A stretch of DNA of 64,000 bases from Blastobasis lacticolella (lineage: Eukaryota > Arthropoda > Insecta > Lepidoptera > Blastobasidae): contig LR990067.1 in NCBI GenBank assembly GCA_905147135.1, positions 8,370,001-8,434,000 on the forward strand. The letters are read 5' to 3'. The notes beneath the pieces are model-generated. The model worked only from the letters and a program-made list of their open reading frames with translations, was not told the DNA's origin and ran no database searches. The position numbers and the translations under genes were made by a program. Shown one piece after another: positions 43,237 to 54,679 of this stretch. The first letter of the stretch is position 1, and the number at the start of each line of letters is the position of its first letter.

Positions 43237-43538
43237 AAAGACCGTAGTCCAGCGTCTCGCTGGGTCTGGAAGACGTTCGACTGGTTGGAAATGTGTTCTA
43301 CTGGGTGGAATGGTGTTCTACTGGTTGGAAAAACCGTATCTCTGGTTGGGACGGCGTTTCACCGGATGGGTCCTATTAAAAGACTGGTGGGGATGTTGGG
43401 AAGGTATGGTAGGTGGTAGTTGGTATGGTCTAGAGATATTTCGTGAGTGGTTCGATAGATAGACTCTACAAAACATAATAATGGATTAGTAGGAAGTCGT
43501 CATAATGTTTTACTGACACTGATATGGACATGGTCTGA

Positions 43539-43544
43539 AATAAA
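43539..43544 (+). terminator. Candidate Lasp poly(A) signal
   Basis: AATAAA lies about 355 nt after the stop codon and is followed by T/GT-rich sequence (TTTTGTTTTATTTTGTAG), the usual arrangement for cleavage and polyadenylation. More distal AATAAA motifs (for example near 48834) could serve a longer 3'UTR. Confidence 0.55.
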
Positions 43545-44068
43545 TTTTGTTTTATTTTGTAGTTTTGTAGTTAACATTATATACCTTATTTTACCATAAT
43601 TGCGACCACTAGCTACTAATCCTAAATAATGTTTTGCGTATATCTGTCCTTGAAAAATGGGACCACTTGCGAAATACTCTCCAGGCTACAAAAGGTGGAC
43701 TAAAAGTGCACAAAATATGGACGTGAAATTAAAAAGCAGTGAAAAATATATTTGTTATTAAAATACATAACTATGTTTTATTTTTTATTTGATCTCACGT
43801 CTTATTCCGTATACTTTTCGTGACCACCTCAGCGTTATAAAGTTTAAAGAGAACCCAATTTTCCTTCGCTAGTAATTTTATATACAACTGGCATATGTTT
43901 GTAAAATATACTGTGGTCTTTAATAAGGGAGTTAAGGTAAGTCTCTAGTAGTGACCAGTCATGGTGTAACATAATATGGTCCAAATGTAGGGAGCAAAAA
44001 CTAAACGTAAAAGTTGTTCAGGATGATGAGAAGAACAGCGGTCTTTCAGTTTAGAATTAGAATGTAAC

Positions 44069-44916
44069 TAGTGTCCGATCGAGGATGTGGCTTCGACTTG
44101 GGCAAAAAAAACACATTGAGTATACTTTCGGCTTTGGCCCGAAAACTGGCGGAAGCCGTTTAGCCGAAAGGTGGTTTTTATTATTTTTGATATATAAATT
44201 GCAAATATATTATTTTTACAATCAACAACAACTTCTAGAGATGCTTCAAAGTATTATAATAATAATTATATATTATACAGTCAATATAAAACTTCAAAAT
44301 TAAAGTTTTAAAATCATTTATATTATTAATTGAAGCTTGAAGCCAATCTCCAACAAAATTTCTTAGAGCTTAAGCGTTCACCTTTGGCTTTGGATCAGCG
44401 TTGCCAGATCGTACCTTTTAGTACGATTTACGTACTATTTGGCCGACTGTCGTACCTTTAGCGTACTTTGCTCCACATCGTACTATTTAGTACGTTTTTA
44501 CAAAATGCTGAATTTAGCTGAGGGGAGAGTCACTTCACCCTTCCTGTGCGCAAAATACTGAAAAATAATGGGAAGGAAGGGTTGATTTTAGCCATCGGCA
44601 ACAAAATAACGTCATTGACTAAAAATCATCCCCCCCCCCAAGGCCGATAAAATATAGAAGATAATAAGAAGAAATCGTAACTTTTTAGCCATTTTCGTAC
44701 TATTTTAAGAGCCCAGACGTACTTTTTTGGAAACTACTGCTGGTAACACTGCTTTGGATCGACTTCTACAGATGACTTAAAATTGCCTTTCTACATGAGA
44801 CAGTCGACATTAAAATTTTGTAATTATTTATATTATGATTTGTAGTAAATCTTGAACAAAATACTGGCGATAGCCGATTCGGTTTTGGCCAGAAACTGAC
44901 CTTCGATCGGACACTA
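44069..44916. mobile_element. TIR element TAGTGTCCGATCGA, with nested hAT MITE
   Basis: TAGTGTCCGATCGA at the left and TCGATCGGACACTA at the right, with inner GGCTTTGGCCCGAAAACTGG-type pairs. A related partial copy is at 61385-61577. The element is interrupted by 44396-44751. Confidence 0.8.
44396..44751. mobile_element. hAT MITE with perfect 8-bp duplication
   Basis: Ends CAGCGTTGCCAG and CTGGTAACACTG; flanks CTTTGGAT at 44388-44395 and 44752-44759 are identical. Interior GTACTATTT/AAATAGTAC-type repeats (CGTACTATTTAGTACG). 356 bp. Confidence 0.9.
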
Positions 44917-45354
44917 AACCTAACCTACGCGTACATACGCCCTTTCATGTTACACCATGATGGGAACTTATGTTGAAAAGTTGGCCTACGAATATGCCAT
45001 TAACATATCGCTACGTGAACTATGTCATACGGTGCCTTTTATACACCAGAGATTTATAAGTATATGTATTTCTTGCTAGTAATTTAATATTTTTAACAAT
45101 AAACATAATTAGGTAGGCGGTTTAATTTTTTTTTTCGGTCAACATCTTATTTCTTTCTGTATTTTTTACCTCATGCGCTTATGCTCTTGGTTTACGAGGG
45201 ACTGGTTTACTAGTAGCAAGCGTCTAATAATACCTATAGTACTCAGTCTAATTTATACGCATCATTGTCACACAACGACCGTAGATCGATAATGCTTATG
45301 TAATTTTGTAGGCTTCTCGTAAACCAAGGCAAGGTTTAGTCGGCGGTATGTTTA

Positions 45355-45563
45355 CTAATAGATCGATTACACAGCTGGTATATTGCCCGCGGTGAGGTAG
45401 GCGGGAGGGGCAAGTTTCGGGAATGAACGCGGGGGCGCGGGGCAGGGAGCTCAAGTGTTTAAAAGGCACCGCTCAAGGTTTTTCCGAAAAGAAAGCGCTC
45501 CGTACCCCGCATTCAGACTAGAATTTTCACCCTCCCACCCCCCGCAGGCGATGTATCTGATCT
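45355..45563. mobile_element. GC-rich MITE with imperfect TIRs
   Basis: AATAGATCGATTACACAGCT with GGCGGGAGGGGCAAG at the left; the inverse strand of the right end reads AATAGATCAGATACATCGCC with GGTGGGAGGGTGAAA. Imperfect arms of about 90 bp. Confidence 0.6.
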
Positions 45564-45596
45564 ATTGTAGGCTATTACTACTATACAGGTTAGGAA

Positions 45597-45786
45597 CCAA
45601 TATATACTTTTAAAATGGAACACGTTGCCTGCGACTGTGTTCCCTGATCATTATAATCTGGACGCCTTCAAGGCTAGAGTGAATAGGCTGTTCCTAGACA
45701 GGCATGTTCCATCTTCGGCCGCATCGTCACTTACCACCAGGTGAGATGACGGTCAAATGCCTGGATAGTCTGATTTAATAAAAAAA
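45597..45786 (+). mobile_element. LINE ORF C-terminus and 3' end
   Basis: The plus strand encodes [20 protein letters not shown] and [23 protein letters not shown], stop, then the 3' end with A6. A typical non-LTR polymerase C-terminus; 5'-truncated. Confidence 0.75.
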
Positions 45787-46369
45787 TGAATGGCCTCATT
45801 TTTTTCAAAAGAACCGATTTTTTTATTTTTAAATTTAAGTCTTACGATTCTGCGATAACGATTTTGACAGTATAACGATATTACTAAAATATCTTTAAAG
45901 TACTACTTATGAAAACCTAATTTCGAACAAAGTGTCTTCGTTGAATGCGAGGTGACGACAATAAATGCAAAGTTGCAGTAATTATAATATTACATAGTAC
46001 ATAAGGTTATGTATATGGTTTTAAAGTATTATACAATTTTATATACATTAAAATGTTCTAAATATTTTTAGTTGTAAGGTGTATAAATATACTTATGACT
46101 ATAATAAATATAGTAAGCCCAATGTTGGACATACACACTTAGGTGAAAATAAGACCTTTTAATCTACCTAATATGAACGGACTTAACAACATTTTTCTTA
46201 GTCTTGACTACTAAAGCTTTCGGAATAAAAATCATAAATAAAATTATCATCTTTTAAATTTTTTTTGACATTCTATCTCAATCTCATTTTTTACTATACA
46301 AAAAGTTTGTTTAAAACTGGATTACATTCCTTTTTATTACAAGCTTTAATTTACTTTTTGTTCGTAATC
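45787..46369. other. AT-rich DNA downstream of Lasp
   Basis: No exon or repeat recognised; could be distal 3'UTR or intergenic. Confidence 0.35.
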
Positions 46370-46640
46370 AAGCAAGTTTGAGCCATTTTCCGGTTTTCGA
46401 TTGAGCTGTGCATATGTATGTACGTTCGTTGACAATGCAATGTTATGATACCATGAAGTTGATCTGATGATGGAGACGGAAGATCGCCAAAGGAACTCCT
46501 AAACAACGCATGGTAAACCAATCGAGTTTGGACTCGTTTGATTAGTCTTGACAAGTACTCTGACTGATCAAACAGAACGCGCGATAAAAGCTTGCTGTGA
46601 AAAAATATTTTTTCATTTGAAAACTTGTTTCACTAATAAT
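46370..46640 (+). repeat. Dispersed repeat (copy of 2460-2745)
   Basis: TGATCTGATGATGGAGACGG and CGCGATAAAAGCTTGCTGTG with the same downstream ttttcatttgaaaacttgttt. Confidence 0.5.
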
Positions 46641-46914
46641 TTATCAAAAATAGCACTGAAATGCAACTAATATATCTTTTTTATCGTATTTAACTTTTTC
46701 GTAGATTTTTGAACAAGAAATATTGTTACAATAAATTGCTATACATTCCCAAACGTCAATACAAAGTTTGAAATTTATTTTGAGCATTATTCTGTGTAAC
46801 GCAATTTGAACAAACCAATGTTATAAGTCGGCTTTTCTTCCTTTTTTTGAAGGTTTGCGGTGAGGAATTTTGGGTAATGATTGTAATAGGAAAAGTGGTT
46901 GGGAACGGAGCAGT

Positions 46915-47290
46915 GGCAACTCGTCACGTTGGCGCAACTAGCCATATCCTCGTCATTTTCGTAATACGTCACACGAACTTTAAGCATGTTATGTTTCTTC
47001 AAGTTCGTGTGACGAATTGCGAAAATGGCGAGTTGGGGTGTAGTTCTGAATCTCGAAATTCAAAATAGCGCTATACTAATATTGAGAATGTTCATCGTCG
47101 CTATGTACGGAGCTTCGAATAATTATTTATTGAGAATTTCAAAGTTCCATAATTTTTTTTCGATGTTCCGTACATTATGATGCACATAACATTCTCAATA
47201 TTAGTACATCGCTATTTTGAACTTCGAGGTTCAGAATTACAACCGACGCGTTGCTGTACCGTGATGAGTCTACGATTATGACGAGTTGTT
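46915..47290. mobile_element. Compound palindromic element
   Basis: 46951-46980 pairs with 47001-47030 (ACGTCACACGAACTT/AAGTTCGTGTGACG), and 47042-47092 pairs with 47189-47238 (CTAATATTGAGAATG/CATTCTCAATATTAG) around a further inner stem (ATGTACGGAGC/GTTCCGTACAT). Outer CAACTCGTCA/TGACGAGTTG bracket the whole. Confidence 0.75.
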
Positions 47291-47297
47291 GTTAATC

Positions 47298-49195
47298 GTT
47301 GGGGACCAAGAGCTTATGAGAAATGGTCACTGGTGGGTGTTCACATTTTGGGAAGTGGTAGTAGTAGGTGGCTGTTCCTTAGAAGTAGACGTCAAACCAC
47401 GTAAGGGATTTTTAAATCGTTACTTAAAGAGATTGATCACTTTTAAGCGACCATACCGCTCGATATTGTTACACTTCTATAAAAATGGGTAAGGGTTGTC
47501 TGAGATAAAAAATGTGTTGATTAGTAGTGGGTAAAATTTGAAATAAAATCAGTTTAGGTTTTGTGTATTAATAATATGTTTACTGACAGCCACATCATTC
47601 CTGAGAGCATTTTTTTATACATTATGCTACGTTTTTGTACCTGTCTAAATTGCAAAACATAAAAATTTGTGTCAAAGATTGTCAAAACCATTGTATGAAG
47701 GATGCACGTCTTCATACAAAATATGTAAAGTAACTTGATTAATTTCACAGTTTTCTTTGAACATTTTCAACTTTAATTTGTATGATTAGCAAAAAAGCAC
47801 AAACGCACGAAATCCTTGAACACAACTCGCTATATCTTGGTTGACTGGTGGAAAAGGCTATTCTAGCTTTAAGTCCGAAATTGCACCATTTTGCGCATGA
47901 AGTTTTAATAACACTGGTGTGCGGCAGTTATATCATATGCTTTTGCTAACTTTACAAGATTTTAAAGTTCCTTCTTAAAATTATAGTGATCTTGTAAATA
48001 AAAATATTAACATTGTATAAAGTAATGTTCATGATGTATTAAAGATTTGAGCAATTATAATAAACCATTGAAGAAAACTGTATTAACCCGATTTAAAGCT
48101 ATCTTACGAATTTTATTAGCATAGGCAGACTTATGCTATAGCCAGTTTTCAATCAAATTGTATACATTCTTACATATCTTACATTCCTGTCACATATAGG
48201 TGAATATATTAATGTGTCACATGCGTTATAATTTTAAATAGTACTTTTCGCAACATATATGCAGTAAAGGCATAATAATAATAAATTTAATATTTAGGGA
48301 ATATTCTCAATTTCTCTCTGGACTGCCAACATTTCAACTGCCAATAAAAAAAAGGGAAAATTAATTGAAAAAAAAAAACCATATTTTTTACGGTTTTTTG
48401 CGTAATTCGCAGTTTTCCACTTTATAAATTATAAATTTTATAAATATATGCTTTGATCTAAGTTATGCTGCATCGAAAATAACCCTAATAATATAAGTGT
48501 ACCTATGTCTTGCCTATACCAACACAGATAATTTTGTTATAACGGACCATTTCTTTTACAAAATTTTAGAGTTAATTTCCAAATACAAATATTTAATAAT
48601 ATTTGCTAAGTTTTTATTGTATAAAAACATTACAGCTTAGTTTGTAAACACATTGTTCTATACATATTTAATAATTTTAAGTTCATATAAGTTTAAAACT
48701 ATACATAAGACAAAGTAGATTGTCTAGAGTTTAGAACCTATTTATTCTTTTTTTTTATATATAAAATTATTTTTTGCTTGTAGCGCTTAACTTTTAACCA
48801 ATAGTGTAACATTGTTTTGAATTGTAATATAAATAAAGGAATCGTGCTGTTACAGAAATTAAGCATAGTATTTGTTTTTAAATTTCAAATTTTAGTAAGA
48901 ATTCCAATACCTAGCAATAATTTTAAATGTAAATGTTTAGCCTGAACAAATATGTTATCTTATGAATAAAACAGATCATCTTATGAATAAAGCAATCAAC
49001 ACTTTTACGACTGATCCGAGTTGTAAAGGTTTTTCATCACAACATTAAAAGATTTAATTGGTTATGTAAAGTAGCGCCGGTCCAGTGTTACAGTGCCTTT
49101 CTTATGTTTTAATAAATTTATAAGCGATAATTGCATTTTTATTTTGTAATAGGGTCGTGAATCGTCAAATCTCGCAATCCTGAGGAGTCCGCATG
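47298..49195. other. AT-rich, repeat-poor DNA between the two genes
   Basis: No exon. Contains AATAAA at about 48834. It may be a distal 3'UTR of Lasp or spacer. Confidence 0.35.
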
Positions 49196-49410
49196 GAGTT
49201 TAATTCGCGCGCTGTGACATCTCAAGTTTGTCATTTTTTCTAGCCACTTAACTTCATTAATAATAATATTAAAATGTATATTGGTAACAAAAAATATTTT
49301 CTCAACTAACTTCGATAGACGTATATTGTCGGAGATCAATTTCAGTACGTTTTAATACAGATATTTTGCTAAAGAAAATGTTGATTTTGAGATGTGGTAA
49401 GAATAGCGCC
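49196..49410. mobile_element. Palindromic MITE, relative of 35147-35332
   Basis: GCGCGCTGTGACATCTCAAG, TTTTTTCTAGCCACTTAACT matches the inner arm of 35028-35492; the right arm ends TTTTGAGATGTGGTAAGAAT. Confidence 0.65.
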
Positions 49411-49775
49411 CCTGGGTGCGTACCTACTAACTACCGCCTATCTATGCTTGCCATCAATGCAACAAGAGTTGCATTGTGTTCCAGTTTCAAGGATAAGGTA
49501 GCCAGCTTAATTACAGACATGAGTAGGACAACACATCGAATCGCGAATAAGCTGTTTTCCATTAGGTATCTAAGCTAAATTGTGTTTATCTTGTTTTCAA
49601 TTTATTGTTTACCTAATTAATTACAGTTTGACATTGTTTATAAAATCATAATTACATAACCATTAATTTGTACGCCGAATGGCAGGTCACAGTTGAGCAC
49701 ACTTATGTCTAATGTAACATCTTTTTTTTTACCTGTGTTACCACAAATAAAAATAAATTGAATTGAATTGAATTG

Positions 49776-50163
49776 AAGCATTCCTTACCACTCACTAGAT
49801 GGCGCCCCGACAATTTTGGTAATTGATAATCGCTTAAAATAGGTTCTTAACAAACAGGATATAAACACTGGGTACGTTGAATTGGATAATAATGTATTTG
49901 TCAATAGTTTTCAACAATTTAAGAGGTTGTAATAATAATGGAACATAGTGCTATAAATATTTCTTTTTACATTTCGTTGAACCTTTAACAGTTATGTTTA
50001 TATAAATAATTAATAAACATTTTATTTTTAAGTTAAGTATTAGTTGGCTGCATGAAATCACTGCCACCATCATACAGATTAAAAAAGATAACAAAAATTG
50101 TAGGAGCGCCATCTATTAATGCTTTTTGAAACCAACTATAAATACCTACTGGGAAACTTCATA
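49776..50163 (+). mobile_element. Long-TIR MITE (family M30), copy C
   Basis: AGATGGCGCCCCGACAATTT to TACCTACTGGGAAACTTC. It lacks the outer left TIR; an (AATTG)n run replaces it. Confidence 0.75.
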
Positions 50164-51250
50164 GGAAGAAAAGTGATCAAGAACATATAAAAATTCTTTC
50201 TTCTATAAATATTTAATAGATTCGGAGATTACCCTGAGTTTCTGATGCAGTGGATATTATTTCTGATACAGTAGATATTTTGACGGAGTGGAGGTTCTGG
50301 TCCAGTAGATCATACTCGTATTAACTTAAGGTGGTAGAGTTATCGAGATAGACAGGTAAAGAAAGGCCATATCTTTTTAGGGATCGTACCCTTTTTACCT
50401 ATCGTTGGTACACTCATAAAGCAACCTGGGTAAACATCCTTGGAAACTCTTTTTTCCTCGTCTCATCTTTACCACACCTATGACGATATTGTGACTTAAA
50501 TTTTGTGAGGATTATTAAAAAGCCACTCGGCAAAAGACCATATAAATCCTGTATTTTGACACGGAACTTCGGCTGCTAGTCGGACACATTACGTTTTGGC
50601 GCCTTTAATGTGCTCGACTATAGTGCGCAGGCTCTTGTAACCATATTTTCGGTGAATGGCATCTGCCATCTACCGAAATAGTATAGTATCTACTAGAAAT
50701 TACCTACCTCAGAATTAGTCTTCCTGAGGATATGTCCTACAACACGGTTTGTTATGATCTGTGCTACAATCACAGAGTCCACGCATAGCTTGGTGTTAAG
50801 TGGCAGGAGGGATTTTGTTTCACAATACCAATTTCATATTTAAATAGTATATGTATTTATATAGTGTATGTATCTATAGTATTTATGATAGGTATATTAT
50901 TTGTATCGTTTTGTATTTATTGTGGGGTTATGGTATATCATATTTTATTTATTACCATATCTTGTATTATTAGTTAATTAAATATACTTGCTCTCTGTTC
51001 CGCTTTTGGCACCTACTCTTTCGCTTTACGCATGGCCTACTGGTTGACTGGTAGATAAAGCCTTGATGGCTTTAAGTCCGCCAATTGTATTATTTTTAGT
51101 GCAATAAAGTTTTTAAATAAATAAATATTTTAATCAATACTCAAAACCGGCCGCCTTGCTTGACCTTCACCTAGTTCAGAGGTATTGTGTTCTGAGGATT
51201 TGCTTGCACTATAAATTATTTGATTGTTGTATCTTCGGTTACCTAATATT
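50164..51250. other. Non-coding intergenic DNA
   Basis: No exon or shared repeat recognised except a LINE-like 3' end near 51030-51125 (CTTGATGGCTTTAAGTCCGC, ending in AAATA repeats), similar to 47838-47885. Confidence 0.4.
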
Positions 51251-51780
51251 GACGACCAGAGTGGTTCGTTGGTTAACATGCTGGTCTGCCAACGCAGAGG
51301 TCCCGTGTTCGATTTCCGGTCGGGCAGAAATTGAAATTATGAATTTTAGTTTCTGTTACGGGTTTGGGTGTTATATTGTAAAATAAGTACGTATTACGGA
51401 CGCAGGTTGGCCGCTGCAAAGACTCTCTGGCTAAGTGGGGCTTCATTGACCAGACACAGCAGCGATGCGACTGTGGAGCTCCATCCCAAACCATGGAGCA
51501 TCTGCTTTCTTGTCGTCTTTGTCCTGCTACCTGCACTAGGGAGGAACTGTACCTGGCGACTGATAATGCCGTTGCCGTGGCCAACTACTGGGCATGCCAG
51601 ATCTAGGGTTTTCAAAAAATTGACTCGACGAAGAAGAAGAAGAAGAAGTACGTATTTGAAAAATATATATAAGTAGTGTATAATAGTAGCATATATGGTA
51701 TTCTGGTACCCATAACACAAGCTTTGCTTACTTTGGGGCTAGATAGCGCTGTGTGAATTGTCCAAGCATATTTATTATTA
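51251..51780 (+). mobile_element. SINE-G copy split by a LINE
   Basis: Head GACGACCAGAGTGGTTCGTT, tail AGATAGCGCTGTGTGAATTG; interrupted at 51396-51645. Confidence 0.85.
51396..51645 (+). mobile_element. LINE 3' end inserted in SINE-G with 11-bp target duplication
   Basis: Flanked by AAGTACGTATT at 51385-51395 and 51646-51656. An uninterrupted frame encodes RTQVGRCKDSLAKWGFIDQT, QQRCDCGAPSQTMEHLLSCR, LCPATCTREELYLATDNAVA, VANYWACQI, stop at 51604-51606, a C-terminal Cys/His knuckle of LINE polymerases. The tail is (GAA)n. Confidence 0.9.
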
Positions 51781-52019
51781 ATTGCAAATACCTACAAATA
51801 AAACAAAAAATTCTTAAAATATACACATTTATTGACTAAACTATACACGTCCTTACCTAGAATATGCAACAATGGCATCATATAACAAATTACATACATA
51901 CTTAACTAAACAATATTCTAATACTCCTCATCGCAACAAGCGCAATCTATCACCATTATCTCCCTGCTAGTACAGAAGGAAGCATATCAACCGACCCACT
52001 ACCAGTATAAACTGTAACA

Positions 52020-52258
52020 CTGTTGCCAACAATTCTCAGATTTCAATTATTGACAATTTCAATAATTGAAATCTGAGAATTGTTTAGAAGTAACAAATTT
52101 TACTTTTGCTATAACGTATGATCGATTTGGAATAGTGCCAGTTTATTGTAATGTAAATTGTAACTTGTTAGCAACTGAACCCATTAAATCGATGATACGA
52201 CATTGCAAATGTAACCATTTCAATCATTGAAATTGGAGAATTGTTGGCAACAGCGTTG
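52020..52258. mobile_element. MITE with TGTTGCCAACAATTCTC ends
   Basis: CTGTTGCCAACAATTCTC at the left and GAGAATTGTTGGCAACAG at the right. Inside, 52033-52085 is a hairpin with a near-perfect 24-bp stem (CAATTCTCAGATTTCAATTA pairs with its inverse). Confidence 0.8.
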
Positions 52259-52314
52259 CGTAATTAGCTTATTGACCTAGCAACACTATGGATGCACATA
52301 CAAATCGTCTTAAT

Positions 52315-52676
52315 CAGTGCTGCCATTTTAGCACTAAAATTCGACTCCTAGCGGAAAATCTACCGGTTTTTCGAAATTATTGTTAAATACATAAAATGTA
52401 CCGAAATATGTCGAATTTTGGCTTAAAAGATCGGGTGAATATGATATAAGTATGCAATATAAACCACTGATTGAGCGAGCGCAACGAGCTCCTGTTTAAG
52501 CCGCTATAGTAGAAACCAACTAATTGGTCAAGTCATTGGTCAGTCAACCAACTAGTTGGTCATATCTTGGCCAGTCAAACACTATCTTTTAACTCCTAAC
52601 AATAAAAAAGCATTATAATCTAGCGCTTTTTTGAACTTATCTAGCGCTCAACATTTAAACAGACCTGGCAGCACTG
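52315..52676. mobile_element. hAT-like MITE
   Basis: Ends CAGTGCTGCCA and TGGCAGCACTG; flanks GTCTTAAT and GTCTCAAA agree at six of eight bases, consistent with an aged 8-bp duplication. Confidence 0.7.
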
Positions 52677-53650
52677 GTCTCAAATCTGAACAGGGTAGGT
52701 CGAGGCTCTGTCCTTTGTACTAAATAATTGTGCAGCTTACAAACTCGATAGCACTTCGGTCATCGAAAGGCACTTCACAAGGCACCTGCAAGGTGAAAGA
52801 ATAAACAAGTACAAAAAAAACGTAACATAATTTCAAGATTATCCAAATAATTACTACGAACAATATCTGAAGAAACAGATAGCAGAAGCTCAGATAGAAT
52901 GGCTGCATGAGAAATTGTACCACGTTGTGCGACAAATGTCTTCGATACATTTCTTGTCGAAATTATTCATAGATTTCAATCGACTCAATCAAAATAATAA
53001 TTCTATGTCAAAACAATTTTTACTGTAAAACTTTAACAACTTAACACAAATATCGACATTTGTCTATATTATATATTCCAAACATCGTATCAATTCTTAA
53101 ACCAATAAAAAAAAGTACTATATTTCGTTAAGTATAGTTAATAGAAAAATAGCTGACTATTTTACATACTAAATTGACTCAACAAGTCACTATACTAAAT
53201 ATAAATCTACAACAGTACAGAATATCATTTGGTATAACATTTATATAAAAATAACCAGCTTTATCTAGACATCAACAGTTATAGTCACATTCTATGCAAT
53301 TATAAAAATACAAAGTTAGTAGGCATTCTAAGTTACGCATACTCGATATAAAAACTTAAGTCTAGTTTTTTTTGTTAAAACTATTTATCTGTTAAAACTT
53401 TTGTTGGTAATTATTTATGAATATTTTAAGCCAACTATTTAAATCAATTATAAATTCGTCATTGAACCTTCTAAACGCGAAATATGGTAAACTAAATGTA
53501 GAGAATACAAAAAAACTGGTTACATGGCAATTTCTAAACCTAATTTATAAGACATATAATTTCTAATTATAATTCATTTGATGACCCTATAATCTTTCAG
53601 TCTTTGACTGCATTGCCTCTCATATAATTAGAATATATTTCAGACAACTT
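52677..53650. other. AT-rich DNA, possibly distal gem 3'UTR
   Basis: No exon or repeat recognised. Confidence 0.35.
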
Positions 53651-53651
53651 A

Positions 53652-53850
53652 AATATGGTGAGGGAAAACACCGTGAAGAAACCTGCACATTCAGGCGACT
53701 GAATGTGTAACCATGGTCCAATCTGGTCAGGTTAACAGGTTCACAGAGTTATTACACCTGATCTGCCTAATCCTGGATCATGGTCAAGGCGGACCCCGGG
53801 CTCTGGCGAGTGAGAGCACAACCGGGGTATTAACGTCAAGATGATTTTAG
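53652..53850 (+). mobile_element. SINE-T copy lacking head
   Basis: GAGGGAAAACACCGTGAAGA to GGTATTAACGTCAAGATGAT. Confidence 0.7.
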
Positions 53851-54046
53851 ACGACTTAAATGTACAGTTCCCAGCCCGGCTTGCACCAAATTCCTAAACA
53901 CATATAAGAATCACGTTTAACGTCATTTTGTATTAAATATTGTGTTTATTGTAGGCTAAAATGCGTATAGGAATTTGGTGCAAACCGCCCTTAACAATAA
54001 AGAAAAAAATACTTCGAATGACGCGTCATACTCATTAACGTTAACA

Positions 54047-54052
54047 TTTATT
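54047..54052 (-). terminator. Candidate gem poly(A) signal
   Basis: AATAAA on the minus strand about 1.5 kb after the gem stop codon. Another lies at 51828-51833. Either would put the minisatellite in the 3'UTR; the sequence does not decide between them. Confidence 0.3.
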
Positions 54053-54491
54053 ACATTTACCAAAAACATGTACGTAATAGGGCTACGAAAAAATGCAACT
54101 ATTAGTAGAAAAATAGTAACAAAATTACACATGTTAATATGTATTTTTCACTGACGTACGAAACACAATCCACAAATTAGTAAGAAAGGTATAAGTCAAT
54201 GTACAAAGAACAAACTTTAACGGAGTTTGTCTAAAACCAAATTAATAATGGGCAAAGATTCTAGCTATGTCAGAATACTATGTGACTATGTCCAACTGTG
54301 TAACTTTGTTTCCTACAAGATTCTCTAATGGAAATCGTCGCCTAATATTCTAAGTGTGGGGCATTATAAGATGGTATTTAGTTCCAAGTCAAATCAAATG
54401 TTGATAATGCCTTTCTGCCTACAAATATGACTGGAATATGGTGAAGGCAGTGCATTTGTTAGGAGACGCAGTTTGATACGACCATATGCTA

Positions 54492-54585
54492 GTTTTTTTT
54501 TAATTTGTCTAGGCAGGCATTTACCCGCCATCTCACCTGGTGGTAAGTGACGATGCGGCCGAAGTTGGAGCATGGAGTTCAGTTG
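54492..54585 (-). mobile_element. LINE 3' end fragment
   Basis: Minus strand CATCGTCACTTACCACCAGG then GTGAGATGGCGGGTAAATGC and A-rich tail; same family as 45597. Confidence 0.6.
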
Positions 54586-54679
54586 CTTGGTGGCTCCTAG
54601 ATAAGTCCTCTCATCACTTACATTGTCTGTCTTCCATACGAGGTTCTCGATTCTGTTATAGTACCAGTACTGTAATAGG

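Larger units (their letters stand above)
43184..43560 (+). other. Lasp 3'UTR (proximal part)
   Basis: This follows the TAG stop and is G/T-rich with degenerate repeats of CTGGTTGGAA and TGTTCTACTGG. It contains a hairpin (43208-43236) and ends around an AATAAA signal at 43539-43544. Its first 276 nt are open in the Lasp frame. Confidence 0.75.
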
